A DNA stretch of 64,000 nt. It comes from Talpa occidentalis (Eukaryota > Chordata > Mammalia > Eulipotyphla > Talpidae). Position 1 is the stretch's first letter, and each line of letters starts with the position of its first letter. The stretch spans positions 24,599,784 to 24,663,783 of the forward strand of contig NW_023602073.1 of the NCBI RefSeq assembly GCF_014898055.3. The letters are read 5' to 3'. The notes below the pieces were generated by a model that was given only the letters and a program-made list of their open reading frames with translations, was not told the DNA's origin and ran no database searches. Positions 22,696 through 35,554 of the stretch are shown one piece after another. A program made the translations under genes and the position numbers.

Positions 22696-24050
22696 CATAG
22701 ATCAGTCGCTTAGCATTTTCCATGTGAACAATCACCCAAGTTTACGCACTTAAACACGCCAGCAGGTTTATTCCTGGAAGTTGGATGGTTCTGCATTTGT
22801 GCCTATTCCCGCACCCCCCCCCCCGCCCCGCCCTTTGCTGGTGTTACCAGATGACTGGGAAGGCTGTGGTTACCAGCTGCCCTGGCTGAGGCTGTTTGGG
22901 AAAGAATTTCACTGCCTTTTTGGTGGATTTTTCATGGCCCTTCCCCAGCCATGTGCCCCTGACAGGGTAACCCCAGGTGTCTTTCCAAGAGGACAGTATC
23001 CCAGAAGGCAGGGTTACCTGGAAAAGCGCGTTTCATTCTGTGCATGCGCACTGATTCCCTTTGGGCAAACACCCCAGGGCAAATCCAAGTCTTGCCTAAG
23101 TGGGTGTCCAAGGAAATGAATGGAAGGAAGCAGGACTCATGGAACCATTTCTGGGAGTGTCCTACCAAAAAAAGTACATTAGATGCATCTTTTCCTATGT
23201 CATTGTGGTCAACAATTTTGTATGTGGTTAAGTATCTTTGAAAATGTTTTTCAGTTTCTGAAGTTTGGATTTCTTGGATAATCAGTTGCATTTTAACACA
23301 GGCAGGCCGGTAGGACGGATGGGGGAGGGACGAGGAGAGTGGGAGGGAGAAAGGAATTATATACCACGGTGAAGTGTGAACTTGGCTGTCACACGCAGTG
23401 ACTCTCTGATCTCTCCCAGGCAGTGTGGGGAGCTCTGGACAGGTGACTCCGGACCCAGGTGCAAGCTGCCTCAGTCCTCTCCTGCTGGACTCCATTCACC
23501 TCTCCCAGCGCCACCTCCAGTGTCCTCACGCATGTGTGAGAGCAGCAGACAACAAATAAATCTCTGGCGAGTGATTTTTCTTTCGCTTGTGATACATTGG
23601 CTTTATGCACCTTATGAGAGTTCATGAACTGAAATGTAAATTAGAAACATAGTTTTCTCCAAGGAACCACACATCAGAAGATAAAAGTGTCATGTAGATC
23701 CAGGCAAATCATATATCCAACATGAGTGGAAATTGGGCTGTGCCCTGATGCTCTTGCAGAGCAGAGTCTGAAACTATGTCTGGAAGACGTAGGTGATGAT
23801 GTAGATAGTGGCTTTTCATCCCTCTAGAAACAATCACTTCCTGAGTTCTGTACTGGTCAGGTGTGTCATGAGGGGAAGAAGAGGAATTGGGGTTAAGGAT
23901 CCTTATGTCATTTAAAAAGGACAATTTAATTTTAAAGGTTTCTGTGCAGTTGCTAAAGATATTGCTAAAAGATATAGTGTGTCCCAGACAACTATGGGAG
24001 GCAATTTCATGCAACAATCAATTTTAGTACCTTTCCTGTCACCTGTTACC
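22696..24050. other. Intronic-looking interval of zinc-finger relic
   Basis: No KRAB exon or repeat was recognised between the left promoter and the C2H2 exon. Contains a C-run (22815-22835). Confidence 0.35.
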
Positions 24051-24059
24051 ATGCAGGTG

Positions 24060-25950
24060 TTTCATTTTATAAACCTTTGCAGTATGGAAAGCAGCAAGGG
24101 AAAGCCTTGAGCAAAGAAATAATATTTACACAAAGAGAAGTGGTTGTGGAAGGGACTGCCTGTAAATAAAGCAAGTGCAGGGACACCTGTGATAAGGCAC
24201 CTTTCGTTGTCCAAGATAGAATCCCAGGACGTGTAATGAAAGGTGAGACCTGTGGAGGGTTGGGTAAGAGGTGAAGCCAGTACATTTGAATCTTCCCAGA
24301 TATGTTGCAGATGAGCAGCGGAAATGTTATGAATGTGGGGCCAATCTCAGCAACACACTTCACACCCATCCACATGAGAGTACTCAGTTAGGACAGAATA
24401 CTTTTGAATATACTAGATATGGTGAAACGGCCCTAAAACCTCTATTCTGACTGATCATCAGAAAACACAAGCAGATGATCAACCTCATGAGTGTGGGGAC
24501 ACCTCTGAGATTTCCATACAGAGTGGATACCAGAGAAATTTCACTGTAGAGAGATAGTTTGGCTCTAAAGATTATGTGAAAACTTTCTCATAGAAGAATG
24601 ACCTCACTTTACAACCACTATCTCAAACAGGAATGAAGCATTGTAAGTGTAAGGTATATAAGAAAACTTTGTGGCAGAGTCAGCTTTTAGTATACATCAG
24701 AGAACTCAGACAAGGGAGAAACCCTATGAATGTCAGGAGTGTGGGAAAACTTTTTGCAGTAAGCCTGCCCTCAGTTTACATCAGAGAATTCATACTGGAG
24801 AGAAACCCTGTGAGTGTCAAGAGTGTGGGAAGACTTTTTCCTGTAAGCACCTCTCACTAGACATCAGAGAAGTCACACTGGAGAGAATCCCTATGAATGT
24901 CAGATTGTGGGAAAACTTTCCAGTAAGCCTGCCCTCAGTTTACATCAGAGAATTATATACTAGAGAGAAAACCTACGAATGTCAAAAGTATAGGAATACT
25001 TTCCACTGGAAATCATCCCTCAATAAATATCATAGAAGTCACACTGGAGAGAAGCCCTATGAATGTGAAATGTGTAGGAAAGTGTTCTCCCAGAAGTCAG
25101 TTTTTGTTCTACAGCAGAGGCCTCACACTGGAGAGAAACTCCATGAATGTCAAAAGTGTAGAAGAACTATGGGGTTGCCTGGAAAGTCATGACCTATTTT
25201 TTTCTATGTCTCTTGCAAAAATGGATCATGACTTTCCCCACATCCCAGTAGCTCAGAAGTCAGTTCTGAGTGTACATTAGAATTCATGCAGGATAACTTT
25301 TTTATTTGTAAGATTTATTTTTTATTTATACAATAGCTGAGGTATAGGCCAGAGGCACAGGAGGGTGAGCGGATTCACCAGAGACAGAGCGGGGAGCAGA
25401 ATAGGCAGATGGACTGAAAGCACTGCTGAGGAAAGCAGCAGGCACAACAGGAGAGGTCTGCTGCGCCATGTGGGTATCTCCCTGGCCAGCTGGGAATCGA
25501 ACCTGTGCTGCAGAGGCTGCGGGCAACTTCACAGTGCTGTGCTCAACCTGCTGTGCCACCAGGATAACTTCTCATTAATGTCCAGAGTGTAGGGAAACTT
25601 TCTCCTGGAGGTTAGCCCTCAGTCTCCCTCTGTAGATAACTCACAGGACACCTGTGTGTATGTGAGTATCCAGAATGCGGTAAACCCTGTGACTGTTAAT
25701 ACTGTGGGGTGGCTTTCTGCCAGAAGTAGCTCTTACTGCAGGGAGGTATCACACAGGAGAGAAACCCCATGGGGATAACGTGTGTGGGGAAACTATATGG
25801 AAGTGAACCTTCAGTAATCATAAAAATTTTACAGAGCACTGTAACACTGTCCGATAGAGACTGCATGTATCTGCACAGCATTTTTATTCTGTTGCGCAGA
25901 CAACTTGCATTTCCTGCCTTATTATCCTATCATATCAGCTCCTCATATCA
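24060..25950 (+). pseudogene. C2H2 zinc-finger terminal exon relic (left arm of inverted duplication)
   Basis: Pre-finger spacer 24100-24600 is followed by a finger array. The best frame is 24671-25192, 173 codons. It has fingers with CQECGKTF...HQRIH and TGEKP linkers. One repeat has lost a frame (24880-24920) and one finger has CQKYR in place of CxxC. Further diverged fingers continue after a SINE (25301-25560) to about 25850. Stops and frameshifts in the spacer (for example around 24445 and 24560) show it is not translated as one exon. The whole interval recurs inverted at 29.3-32.9 kb. KZNF proteins silence retroelements through KAP1; this copy cannot. Confidence 0.85.
25301..25560 (-). 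repeat. tRNA-derived SINE inside zinc-finger exon
   Basis: Target-site duplication AGGATAACTT at about 25290-25299 and 25561-25570. The insertion splits the finger array. Confidence 0.92.
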
Positions 25951-26090
25951 GCCCAGGTATGTCAACACAGAAAAGGAGCATTATTTCAAAATGAATATTA
26001 TTTGTATTATAAAATGTTAAAGACTATTAAAACTTACAGTCACAAAAAAGCAGCATTCAGTTGAAGCCATGTGAACAAAAATGCAGTTTA

Positions 26091-26360
26091 TTATTTTTTT
26101 TAAGATTTATTTATGCATACAAGAGTGGGGTACAGGTAGAGTTGCGGGGGGGTGAGAGGATTCACCAGAGATAGAGTGGGGAACAGAACAGGCAGACTGA
26201 CTGAAATACACTGCTGAGGGGAGCAGCGGGTGAGACAGGAGAGGTCTACCTCACCATATGGGTTGATCCCTGACTGGCTGGGGATGGAACTCGTACTGCA
26301 GAGACTGCAGATTGCTTCATAGTGCGGTGCTTCACCCCTTGCACCACCAGGGAGGCCCCC
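26091..26360 (-). repeat. tRNA-derived SINE
   Basis: Flanked by AAAATGCAGTTTA and AAAATGCCATTTA. Confidence 0.93.
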
Positions 26361-26374
26361 CAAAATGCCATTTA

Positions 26375-26665
26375 AATCATAGTCGCATGAAATTATCTAG
26401 TTCATTCTTTTCTACTAGTTTATGCAGTGATTATGTAGCTGTTCCTGTTGCTGTTGCTTCTAGTATCCTCTTAAGTTGCTGGATGATGCTATTCAAGTCC
26501 AAGGGAACTGTCTGCATGGTACATTGCATGTTGCATTGGTAAGTGATCTCACTAGGTTTTCTAACTTTGTCATCATGTTCTGTCCAGTTACTCTAAGCCT
26601 CTGTGGTGCCACCCTAATGCTGGAATTGCTCAATCCAAAATGTCCTTCCATTAGAAGGAAAAGTT
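26375..26665 (+). repeat. Inner end of left duplication arm
   Basis: Non-coding sequence (TTCTGTCCAGTTACTCTAAG, CTGTGGTGCCACCCTAATGC) that recurs as reverse complement at 28900-29190. It marks the inner edge of the inverted duplication. Confidence 0.85.
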
Positions 26666-26736
26666 GAACTGTGTGATATCTATTATAGATTGAGGTCTGC
26701 AGCTGTTCTTACCTACCTTTCAAGATGAAGGTTTCT

Positions 26737-26978
26737 GGGGGCCTCCCTGGTGGCCTCGGGGTTAAGTCTCAGTGCAGTTGTCGCTATGGCCAGAGTTTGA
26801 TCTCAAGCCAGGGAGCTGCCCCACCAAGTCCACAGCAGGCCTTTCCTGTCACACTCTTAGCTCCCGTTAGCCGTATATTTCAGTGGATCCCCCTGTTCGT
26901 CTCCACACTCTGTATCTGGTGAATCCACTCATCTCTCGAACCCCTGACCTACACCCCAGTTCTACAAAATAAATTTTT
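26737..26978 (+). repeat. tRNA-derived SINE
   Basis: Head GGGCCTCCCTGGTGGCCTCG, short tail ACAAAATAAATTTTT. Confidence 0.88.
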
Positions 26979-27535
26979 TGAAGATTATTTATGCATACAA
27001 CAACTGGAGTGTAGGGCCTCCCTGGTGGTGCAAGGGTTAAGCACAGTTCTGTGAGGTTGACCACAGCCACTGCAGCATGAGTTTGATCTCCAGACTGGCC
27101 AGCGAGCTACCCACATGGCACAGCAAACCTCTCCTGTCTCCTCACTGCGCCCCTCAGCAGTGTATTTCAGTAGATCCACCTGTTCTGTTCCCCACTCTGT
27201 CTCTGATGAGTCCTCTCACCCCCTACACACCAGCTTTTGTATGTATAAATAAATAAATCTTTAAAAAAATAACAACAACTGGGTGTATGCTAGAGGTGTG
27301 TGAGTCAGTGGGGGGTGTGTGTGAGAGGATTCTCCAGAGAGAGAGTGGGGAGTAGAACAGGCAGATCTACTGAAATACACTGCTGAGGGGAGCAGCAGGG
27401 AGACAGGAGCGGTCTGCTGCACCTTGGGGGTCACCTCCCTGGTGGGGGATGGAACTTGTACTGCGGTGGCTGAGAATAGGTTCATAGTGCCGACACTTAA
27501 CTCTGGGTGGCAACTCTGGTGGCAACCAGAGGCCC
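26979..27535 (-). repeat. SINE split by a later SINE
   Basis: The minus-strand SINE tail at 26979-27013 continues after the inserted element at 27271-27535, where the body and head are found. Confidence 0.85.
27014..27270 (+). repeat. tRNA-derived SINE nested in another SINE
   Basis: Full copy flanked by CAACAACTGGAGTGTA (26998-27013) and CAACAACTGGGTGTA (27273-27287), a duplication of the older SINE's own sequence. Confidence 0.93.
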
Positions 27536-27539
27536 CTGA

Positions 27540-28800
27540 ATTTTTTTTTTTAAAGGAAAGGATTTTTGCTCTTTAAATTTTTTCTATTACATTGTTCATC
27601 TTTGTACAATATTGGATTGCGCCCCTCATGTATAATCCCTGTAAATCTCCTGTCACCACCTCCCCTATGATCCATCACCCCAGTCCCTTGTGCTCCTCCC
27701 GCCCCACTTGTCCCTCTCCAGCCCCATCCCCTGCTGGGTGCCTCAGCTCTGCCATTTGCCTGCTAGTTTTGTCTTTTCCCTCTGACCCTTTCTTCAGTTT
27801 CCCCATATTCCTTCTATAGGTGATCTAATATATTTCTTCTTTCCTTCTGTCTTTGCTCAGAACATCATCCCTTCCACCCTTTTATCTTTTTTGATCGCTG
27901 AGTAGAGTTCCATTGTGTATCTAGACCACATCTTTCATGAAGGTTTGTTTCCATGTCTTAGCTATTGCAAATAGAGCTGCAATAAGCATGCGAGTGCAGG
28001 TTTCCTTTTGAATTCTTGTTTTTGTGTCCTTTACGTAGATTCTGAGGTGTGGAATTGTTGGGTCAGATGGTCGCTCCATTTTAAGTGATTTGAGGATCTT
28101 CCATGCAGCTTTCCATGGTGGTTGGACCAGCTCGCATGCCCCAGCAGTGTAAGAGGCTCCTTTTCCTCCACATCCTCCACAGCATTTGCTGTTGCCCTTT
28201 TTTTTTTTTCCAATGGGCACCATTCGCACTGTTTTTAGGTGGTGTCTCATTGTGGTTTTGATTTGCATTTCTCTGCTTATAAGTGATGTGGAGCATTTTT
28301 CATATACCTGTTGGCCATTTGCATTTCCCTTTTAGATCTGGATTTTTAGTTCTTCCATTTTTTGACTGGGTTGTTGGCTTTGTTTTTGTTGAGTCTTCTG
28401 AGCTGTCTGTAGATCTTTGAAATCAGCCTTATCAGTTGTATGGGGTGCAAAGAGCCACTCCCAACCCATTGGATGTCTCTTTGTTTTGTTATTGTCACTC
28501 TTGCTATACAAAAGCTTTTTAGGTTGATGTAGTTCCAGCTGTTTTATCTTTTCCTTAGTTTTCTTTGGATGTGATATGAGTCCTCACAGCTGTTTCTGAG
28601 GTGTTTGTCATGAGTTTTTTTGCCTATGTTTTTCCTTCCCTGTTTTATTTTTTCAGGCATTCAAGTCTTTTATACATTTTGAGTTGGTTTTTGTGTGTGA
28701 TGTGAGCTAGTATCCTAGTTTCATTCTTTTGCATTTGCTGCCCAGTTTTCCCAGCACCATTTACTGAAGAGACTACTCACATCCTTTGCTCTAAAGGATT
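27540..28800 (-). mobile_element. Old L1 3' fragment
   Basis: Minus-strand L1 3' UTR and ORF2 C-terminus. The region 27900-28300 parallels 41340-41780; frame 27921-28268 keeps CTRMLIAALFAIAKTWKQ. Heavily mutated. It occupies the spacer between the two duplication arms. Confidence 0.85.
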
Positions 28801-28899
28801 CTTGATTAGGGACTAACGAAACAAAAAATATTGTGAGGCCGCGGCTTCCACTATGACAGGAGGTACAAAAACCCTTGCACTTCCTGCTAAATGCCATGT

Positions 28900-29340
28900 T
28901 GTGTCCACGTGAGACACAAGGGAAGGACATTTTGGTGTTGACTAATTCCAGCATTAGGGTGGCACCACAGAGACTTAGAGTAACTGGACAGAACATGATA
29001 AAGTTAGAAAACCCAGAGAGATCACTTACCAATGCAATATGCCAAGTACCATGCAGACAGACAACTACCGTAGACATGAATAGCATCAAACAGGAATTTA
29101 ACAGGATACTAGAAGCAATAGCAACAGGAACAGCTACATAATCAATGCATGAAATCAGAAGAACAAAGTGAACCAGATAACTTCATGCCATTAGGATTTA
29201 AACTGAATGTCTGTTCACATTGCTCTCAACTGAATGATACGGTTTGTCTTCATAAGTTTTAATATTGTTAAACATTTTATAATAGAAATAATATTCAAAG
29301 ACAAATAACGTCCCTCATCTGTGCTGACATACTCCTGGGC
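28900..29340 (-). repeat. Inner end of right duplication arm
   Basis: Reverse complement of 26375-26665 and neighbouring sequence, including GACATTTTGGTGTTGACTAA and GCATTAGGGTGGCACCACAG. Confidence 0.85.
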
Positions 29341-30586
29341 CTAGTTAAGGTATAAGATAATAAGGCAAGAAATATAAGTTGTCTGCCCAACAGAATAAAA
29401 ATGCTGTGCAAATATGTGCACAGTCTCTACTGGACAGTGTTTCACTGCTCTGTAAAATTTCTAGGATTATTGAAGGTTCGCTTCCATAGTTTCCCCATAC
29501 ACGTTTCCCCCATAGCGTCTCTCTCCTGTGTGATATCCCCATGCAGTGTGAGCTCCTTTTGGCAGAAAGCCACCCCACAGTAGTGAGTCACAGGGTCTCT
29601 CTCCTTTGAGCTCTCTGCTACCCAGTGACATGCTATTTGTAGTAAAAAGCTTTACTGAATTCTGGATACTCATATACACCCAGGTCCTCTGTGAGTTCTC
29701 TACAGAGGTGGACTAAGGGCTAACCTCCAGGAGAAAGTCTGCCTACATTCTAGACATTAATAAGAAGTTATTCTGTGTGGATGCTGATGAACACTCAGAA
29801 CTAACTTCTGAGATGCAAGGATGTTGGAAAAATCATGACCCATTTTTGCAAAAGACGAAAAAAAAAAAATAGGTCATTACTTTCCTGGCAACCCCATAGT
29901 TCTCCTACACTGTTGACATTCATGGGGTTTCTCTCATGTGAGAATTCTCTGATGTAAATTTACAGGACAAAGTTTTCCTATCTTCTTGACATTCATAGTG
30001 TTTCTATACAGTGTAACATCTAGAGTATATATCAAGGCCTGATTTCCAGAAGAAAGTTTTTCTACAGTCTTGTCATTCATAGGGTTTCTCTCCTGTGTGA
30101 GTTCTGACAAATAAGACCTGACTTTCAGGAGAAAGCCTTTGTATACTCTTGACATTCATAGAGCTTCTCTCCAGTGTGAGTCCTCTGATGTTTACCAAGG
30201 AATGATTTCCAGTAGAAAATTTTCCTACACTGTTGATATGCAGAGGGCTTCACTCCTCTGTGAGTTAATTGATACCTTTAGAGGCCTGACCTGTGGTGGA
30301 ATGCCTGCCCACTCTTGACATTCATAGCATTTCTAACCAGTATGGAATTTGTCATGCCTGGTGAGGGCTGACTTTCTGAAAGGTCTTCCCACGCTTTTGA
30401 CAGTATGAATTCTCAGTCTAGTGAGAACGTTCTTACTAGAAAGTTTTCCCACACTCTTGACATTCATAAGGCTTCTCTCAAGTGTAACTTCTCTGATGGT
30501 GACTGAGAGATGACTTCCAGTGGAAAGTCTTCCCACACTCTTGACTTCCTAAGGTTTCGCTCCAGTGCCAAGTCTCTGATGTCTAA

Positions 30587-31401
30587 TGGGGTCTTGAAAC
30601 AGGGGCAGAGATGGCCACAAACGAGGCCACAGGGTCTCTGAGGACAGAGAGCCACCAAAAAGCCCCAAAAGGCCAAAAACCAAAACAAGAGCGACAGCCT
30701 AACAAAGGGCATTGCCCGGTAAGAGGACAGGTCACTGTCTGTGGGTCTCACCTGCACGCACAATTGCAACAGACCTTAGACTCCAGGAACCACCACCTCG
30801 GGATTTATTTACAAACAGGAACAAAGAGCTCACTGTGCCCACACATGGTGGTTGCTCACCTGGGTACCAACAATAAACAGCTCTTTGAGATGCCAGGCCC
30901 AGGGCCTTTGGGGCTTCTCTCAGGCAATGTCAGAGATAGGACTGAGGCCCAGTCCATGACAGAGACTTCAGCTTCTCTCCCCTCCTTGGAAGGCAGCTGC
31001 TGCATGTTTCTTTTCTTCTCTCTCCAGAGTCTGGAACCCTCTGTTCTTCAGGGGCTGGCGTCATCTCTCCTTCAGGGCTCCTGTCATCTTCTCTCAGGAC
31101 TGGAGTTATGTCTCCTTTTCTTAGGGGGCGAGGGGTGCTCCCTTGTCCTCTTCTCCTTCGGGCCACTCCTCAGCTCCCTCTAGCCCTGGCTTATCTCCTC
31201 TTTCACCCACAAGTCTGATTGGACCATTTAGCACCAATCAGCTCACAGCTGTAATGGAATGGACCTGACTGGCCCATTATAAAGGGCAGTTACTGAGCTC
31301 TGAGGAATAACTGCCACAACTGACTTATGGTGGGCAACAGCATCGAAAGGACATCATTGTCCTGTTGGCTCCTACCAGTAAGATGGCTGATTCTGGTAAC
31401 A
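30587..31401 (-). repeat. Solo LTR inserted in zinc-finger array
   Basis: An 815-bp insertion beginning TGTTACCAGAATC and ending ...GACCCCA on the minus strand, with 6-bp flanks GTCTAA (30581-30586) and GTCTGA (31402-31407). The minus strand has TATA-like CCCTTTATAATGG at about 31275-31287 and AATAAATCCC at about 30800-30809, in the right order. No internal retroviral sequence. It resembles a solo ERV LTR left by recombination. Confidence 0.65.
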
Positions 31402-32279
31402 GTCTGACTTACTGGAAAAAGGTTTCCCACACTCTTCACATTCACAGAGTTTCTCTCCAGTGTGAGTCCTCTGATGAAGAACAAGAACTGACTTACGGGA
31501 GAACACTTTCCTACACTCTTGACATTCATGGGGTTTCTCTTCGGTATGACTTCTCTGATGTACAGTGAGGGCGGATTTATTGGAAAAAGTTTTCCCACAT
31601 TCTTGACATGTATAAGGTTTCCATCCACTGTGATTTCTCTGATGTACTAAGATGACTGATTTCCAGGAAAACTTTTTTCTACATTCTTCATATTCATAGG
31701 GTTTCTCTACAGTTGTATTCGGTGATGGTAAGTGAGGGCTGATTTTTTTTTGGAGAAAATTTTTCTACACTTTGGACATTTATAGGTCTTCTTTCCTGTG
31801 TGAGTCTTCTGATGTTTATCTAGGTCTGACTTGTGGTAGAAAGTCTTTGTACAATCTCGACATTCATATGGTTTCTCTCCTGTGTGAGTCCTCTCATGTT
31901 TATTGAGGGTTGGTTTATTGGAGAAAGTTTTCCTACACTCTTGACATTTATAGGGTTTCTTCCTTGTATGAAGTTCTCTAATGTACACTAAAAGCTCACA
32001 CTGCCACAAAGTGTCTTACCTGACACTTCTAATGCTTCACTCCTGTTTGAGATTATAGATGTAGAGTGAGGGCAGTCTTCCATGACAAATTTCCACATAA
32101 TCTTTAGAGCCAAACAATCTCTTTTTAGTAAGAGTTCTCTGATATCTACTCTGTAAGGAAATCTCAGAGGTGTCCCCACACTCATAAGGTTGATCATTTG
32201 CTTATATTTTCTGATCTTCAGTAAGAACAGAGATTTAAGAAAAGTTTCACCATAGCTATTATATCCAAAAGCATTCTGT

Positions 32280-32550
32280 GGGCCTCCCTGGTGGCTCAAG
32301 GGGTTAAGCACCACACTATGAAGCAATCCGCAGCCTTGCAGCATGAGTTCAATCCCCGACCAGCCAGGGAGCAACCCACGTAGCACAGCAGACCTCTCCT
32401 GTCTCACCCACTGCTCCCCTCAGCAGTGTATTTCAGTACATCTGCCTTTTCTGCTCCCCACTCTGTCTCTGGTGAATCCTCTCACCCCCTGCATTTCTGG
32501 CTTGTATGTATAAATAAATCTTTAAAAAACAAAAAACAAAACAAACAAAA
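32280..32550 (+). repeat. tRNA-derived SINE
   Basis: Flanked by AAAAGCATTCTGT and AAAAGTATTCTGT. Confidence 0.93.
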
Positions 32551-33339
32551 AAAGTATTCTGTCCTGAGTACTCTCATGCTGATGGGTGTGAAATTTGTTG
32601 CTGACATTGGCCCCACTTTCATAACATGTCTGCTGTTCACCTTCAACATATCTAGGAAGAGTCAAATGTACTGGTTTCACCTCCGCAGGTGGTGAATCTG
32701 TCCTACTTGGTTTCTATCTTGGACAACAAAAGGTGCCTTATCACAGCTATCCCTGCACTCATTGTATTTACGGGCAGTCCCTTCCATAAGGGCTCCTCTC
32801 TGTGTGTAACTATTGTTTCTTTGCTTAAGACTCTTCCTTGTTCACAAAATTCAAAAGTGTGAATAATCTGATGACTAAGGTGCTCAGGATGCCTGGATTT
32901 TTTAAATTCTACTAAAGACCTCCTCACTCTTTCCAGAATGCTCTTCATGAGGCTCACCAGGGGTAAATATGTTCCTATATATAGCAGGGTTCTCAGGCAT
33001 CATTGCTGAAATGTTTCCATTTGTGATACTGTGGTTCAAATGATATAAGTCCAAATTGCCTATTCTCCCAAAGTCAGTTCCCTTGTTGGTTGATATTTTG
33101 CTGCTGGCAATAAGAACTTGCCACAAATGTCTGCCCTGATGTGCACAGCTGTCCTGAGTGAGGTAATCCACAGTATGGACATCTAAAAAGAGATAAAAAT
33201 GACCATGTCTATAAATAACTATATATTTTGTTGAATACTACCAAGAGGAACAAAAGCTTCTATACTACAACACAAATTACAGGTATTGATTTTCTGATTC
33301 ATGCTTTTTGCTCCTAACAAATTATGGAAAAAATAGATT

Positions 33340-33592
33340 TTTTTCTTTTTATTTTTCTTTTGGCATAGAAGAGCTGGGGTGCAGGCCAGAGGTGAGGAGT
33401 GAAGGGTGCTGTGGGGGTGAGAGGAGACAGAGTGGGGAGCAGAATAGTCAGGTTGACTGAAATACACTGCTCAGGGGTGAGACAGAAGAGGTCTACTGTG
33501 CCACAGTGGGTGAGCTCCTTGATTGTGGATCAAACTCAGGCCATAGCAGTGAGAGGGCACAGACTTAACGCCTAGGTCTCCAGGGAGGTCCC
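33340..33592 (-). repeat. tRNA-derived SINE, diverged
   Basis: Body words GAGGAGACAGAGTGGGGAGC and a degraded head (GGGACCTCCCTGGAGACCTA on the minus strand). Confidence 0.85.
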
Positions 33593-34985
33593 AATTAACA
33601 AGATTTAATTGTGCCAAACCAGCATAAAAAGGAAGTAGTAAAACTTACTTCATATTGTTTTTATAAAATCATAAATATTTGGTAAAAATAATCATTTAAC
33701 CGTAGATGTCAATTTCAACCAGGAGCATTTAACCCAACATAGTGCCTACATACTTTGTTTCTTAGACTGACCATGTGCAACTCTTGCTGGTACTTTCTGA
33801 TTTCAATAAAGCCCTGCAGATGTCATGGCTTTCCTGGAAAACCTATGGCTCAAAAGTGACCCAGGGTCATTTCCCAGTCACTTTAAGAAAGAGCACTGCT
33901 GAGACACAAGGATTCTGCACATCCATTTCCTTAGTTTTTATTTCTCCTCTGGCACTGGCCACAGTCAACTGCAGAGTTTCTCAGAGACATGTGCTTCCCT
34001 CCATGGCAGGAGAGACCTTTCTGTCAGTTCTTACTTAAATATTATATCACATGCTGCTCAGAATCCTAATACATGCAGCAAACTCCATCTCATCATTTTG
34101 TCCAACTTTCCCCTGCTGAGCCAAAGGACAAAAGTTCTGCAATCCAGTCTGTGGCCATCATGATTAAAGGCTTTTCCCACATCCTTTTGAGATCAGTACC
34201 CTGGTATTCTCACTGCAGTCCTTGGAACCTGTGTTTCTACTGCATTCATAGAAGCTCAGTTTTTCACCTAGTATGTTACTCTTAGCTATCTCACACTTGC
34301 ATTGATTCCTTTACTTTTTTCCCAATGATTCCCACGAGAAGGTGGAATTGCACATATCACACTCCTCCCACCAAGGTATAAGCCCCCAACCTGAAACTCT
34401 TGGTCCCATGACTTTAGAACCAGGTTTCCCCTACCATGTCACAGAACATCCCTTCTCTCGCTGAACATTTTCTGAGTCATCCTCAGCCTCACAATATCTC
34501 ATATGGGTGGGTCAAAAGGCTTGCCTCTGAAAGATTACTTGTGTTCTAAATAACTTTGTAGTCAACCCCCACCCCCATCAGTTTTGAGCTTGTCACCTGG
34601 TAAATGACATCACCAATAACAACACACAATCTCTAACCCAGACTGCATAGAGAACTGCATACACAACATGTCCATGTAAACCATGCATCTCACCTAAGCT
34701 CTACAAAGAAAAAATCAATCTCTACAATGATGCCTTTGGAGAACACACACAAAAATAACATCATCCACTTTTTCTCTCTCATCCTGGTCAAACAGTCTCT
34801 GTGGCTTTTCCTCTCTATTGAATATACGTATTTATTATATTTTCTTTCTCATAGAATATAACTTTAAGAAAGAAATGGCCATTTCTGTGAGTATTGTTGT
34901 TATCTCCTCTCATAGAACATTTACCACTGGCTAAAACTTCCCATGAACAAACTGAAAGAATAAACAAATGCCTGAACAAGTACCT
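33593..34985. other. Intronic-looking interval, nothing recognised
   Basis: AT-rich and repeat-poor. It lies between the C2H2 exon and KRAB remnants on the minus strand, so it is probably intron. Confidence 0.4.
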
Positions 34986-35003
34986 AAAGAAAATGGTCTG
35001 TGA

Positions 35004-35274
35004 GGGGCCTCCCCTGGTGGCGCAGGCAGTTGAGCTCCACGCTGTGAAGCTGTCTGAAGCCTCTGCAGCGTTGGTTTGATCCTGGCCGGCTGGCAAGGGT
35101 CCTGCATGGCCTGGCAGACCTCTCCTGTCTCGCCCACTGCTCCCCTCAGCAGTGTACTTTATCAGTCTGCCTGTTCTGTTCCCCGCACTGTCTCTGGTGA
35201 ATCCTCTCACCCGCACATCTGGCCTGTACCCTGGTTCTTGTATAAATAAATAAATAAATCTTAAAAAAAAAGGA
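35004..35274 (+). repeat. tRNA-derived SINE
   Basis: Flanked by AAGAAAATGGTCTGTGAG and AAGAAAATTGTCTGTGAG. One of the best-preserved copies. Confidence 0.95.
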
Positions 35275-35554
35275 AAGAAAATTGTCTGTGAGAATAAATT
35301 AACAGAGAGAACACAGAAAATGTGACTAATGCAGAATAATTTCCTGCAGTATCAAGGGCTGCATACTGGTTTAAGATACTGACAACCATTAAAAGAGCAT
35401 GAGGGAATCTAGGAGAGAGCAATATTTTGGAACTGAATAATGAATCACATTGATATATGCAGACAAACTGTCCAAGGTTGGACACTGGAAAAGTAGCTCA
35501 GTGTAGCCAATATCACTGGCCATACTCCTAGCCTCCCAGCCAGGCAAGCACTGA

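Larger units (their letters stand above)
29341..33182 (-). pseudogene. KRAB-type C2H2 terminal exon, broken (right arm)
   Basis: The minus-strand exon begins at a good splice acceptor (CTCTTTTTAG then ATGTCCATACTGTGGATTAC). It has a KZNF pre-finger spacer (frame 32902-33171) and a long finger array running leftwards. Three clean fingers are in frame 31707-32009 (CQECRKTF, CRDCTKTF, CPKCRKIF with TGEKP/TGKKT linkers). More lie in 31290-31628, 30333-30536 and 29934-30155, all in shifted frames. A SINE (32280-32550) and an 815-bp LTR (30587-31401) interrupt it. Finger count was probably above ten. Frameshifts make it a pseudogene. It is the better-preserved inverted copy of 24.06-25.95 kb. Confidence 0.88.

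Noticed and set aside
24671..25192. Intact zinc-finger protein of 173 residues
   Set aside because: It is a window of open frame inside a longer broken exon. Finger order is disrupted by a frameshift and one finger lacks its second Cys. No KRAB or start context.
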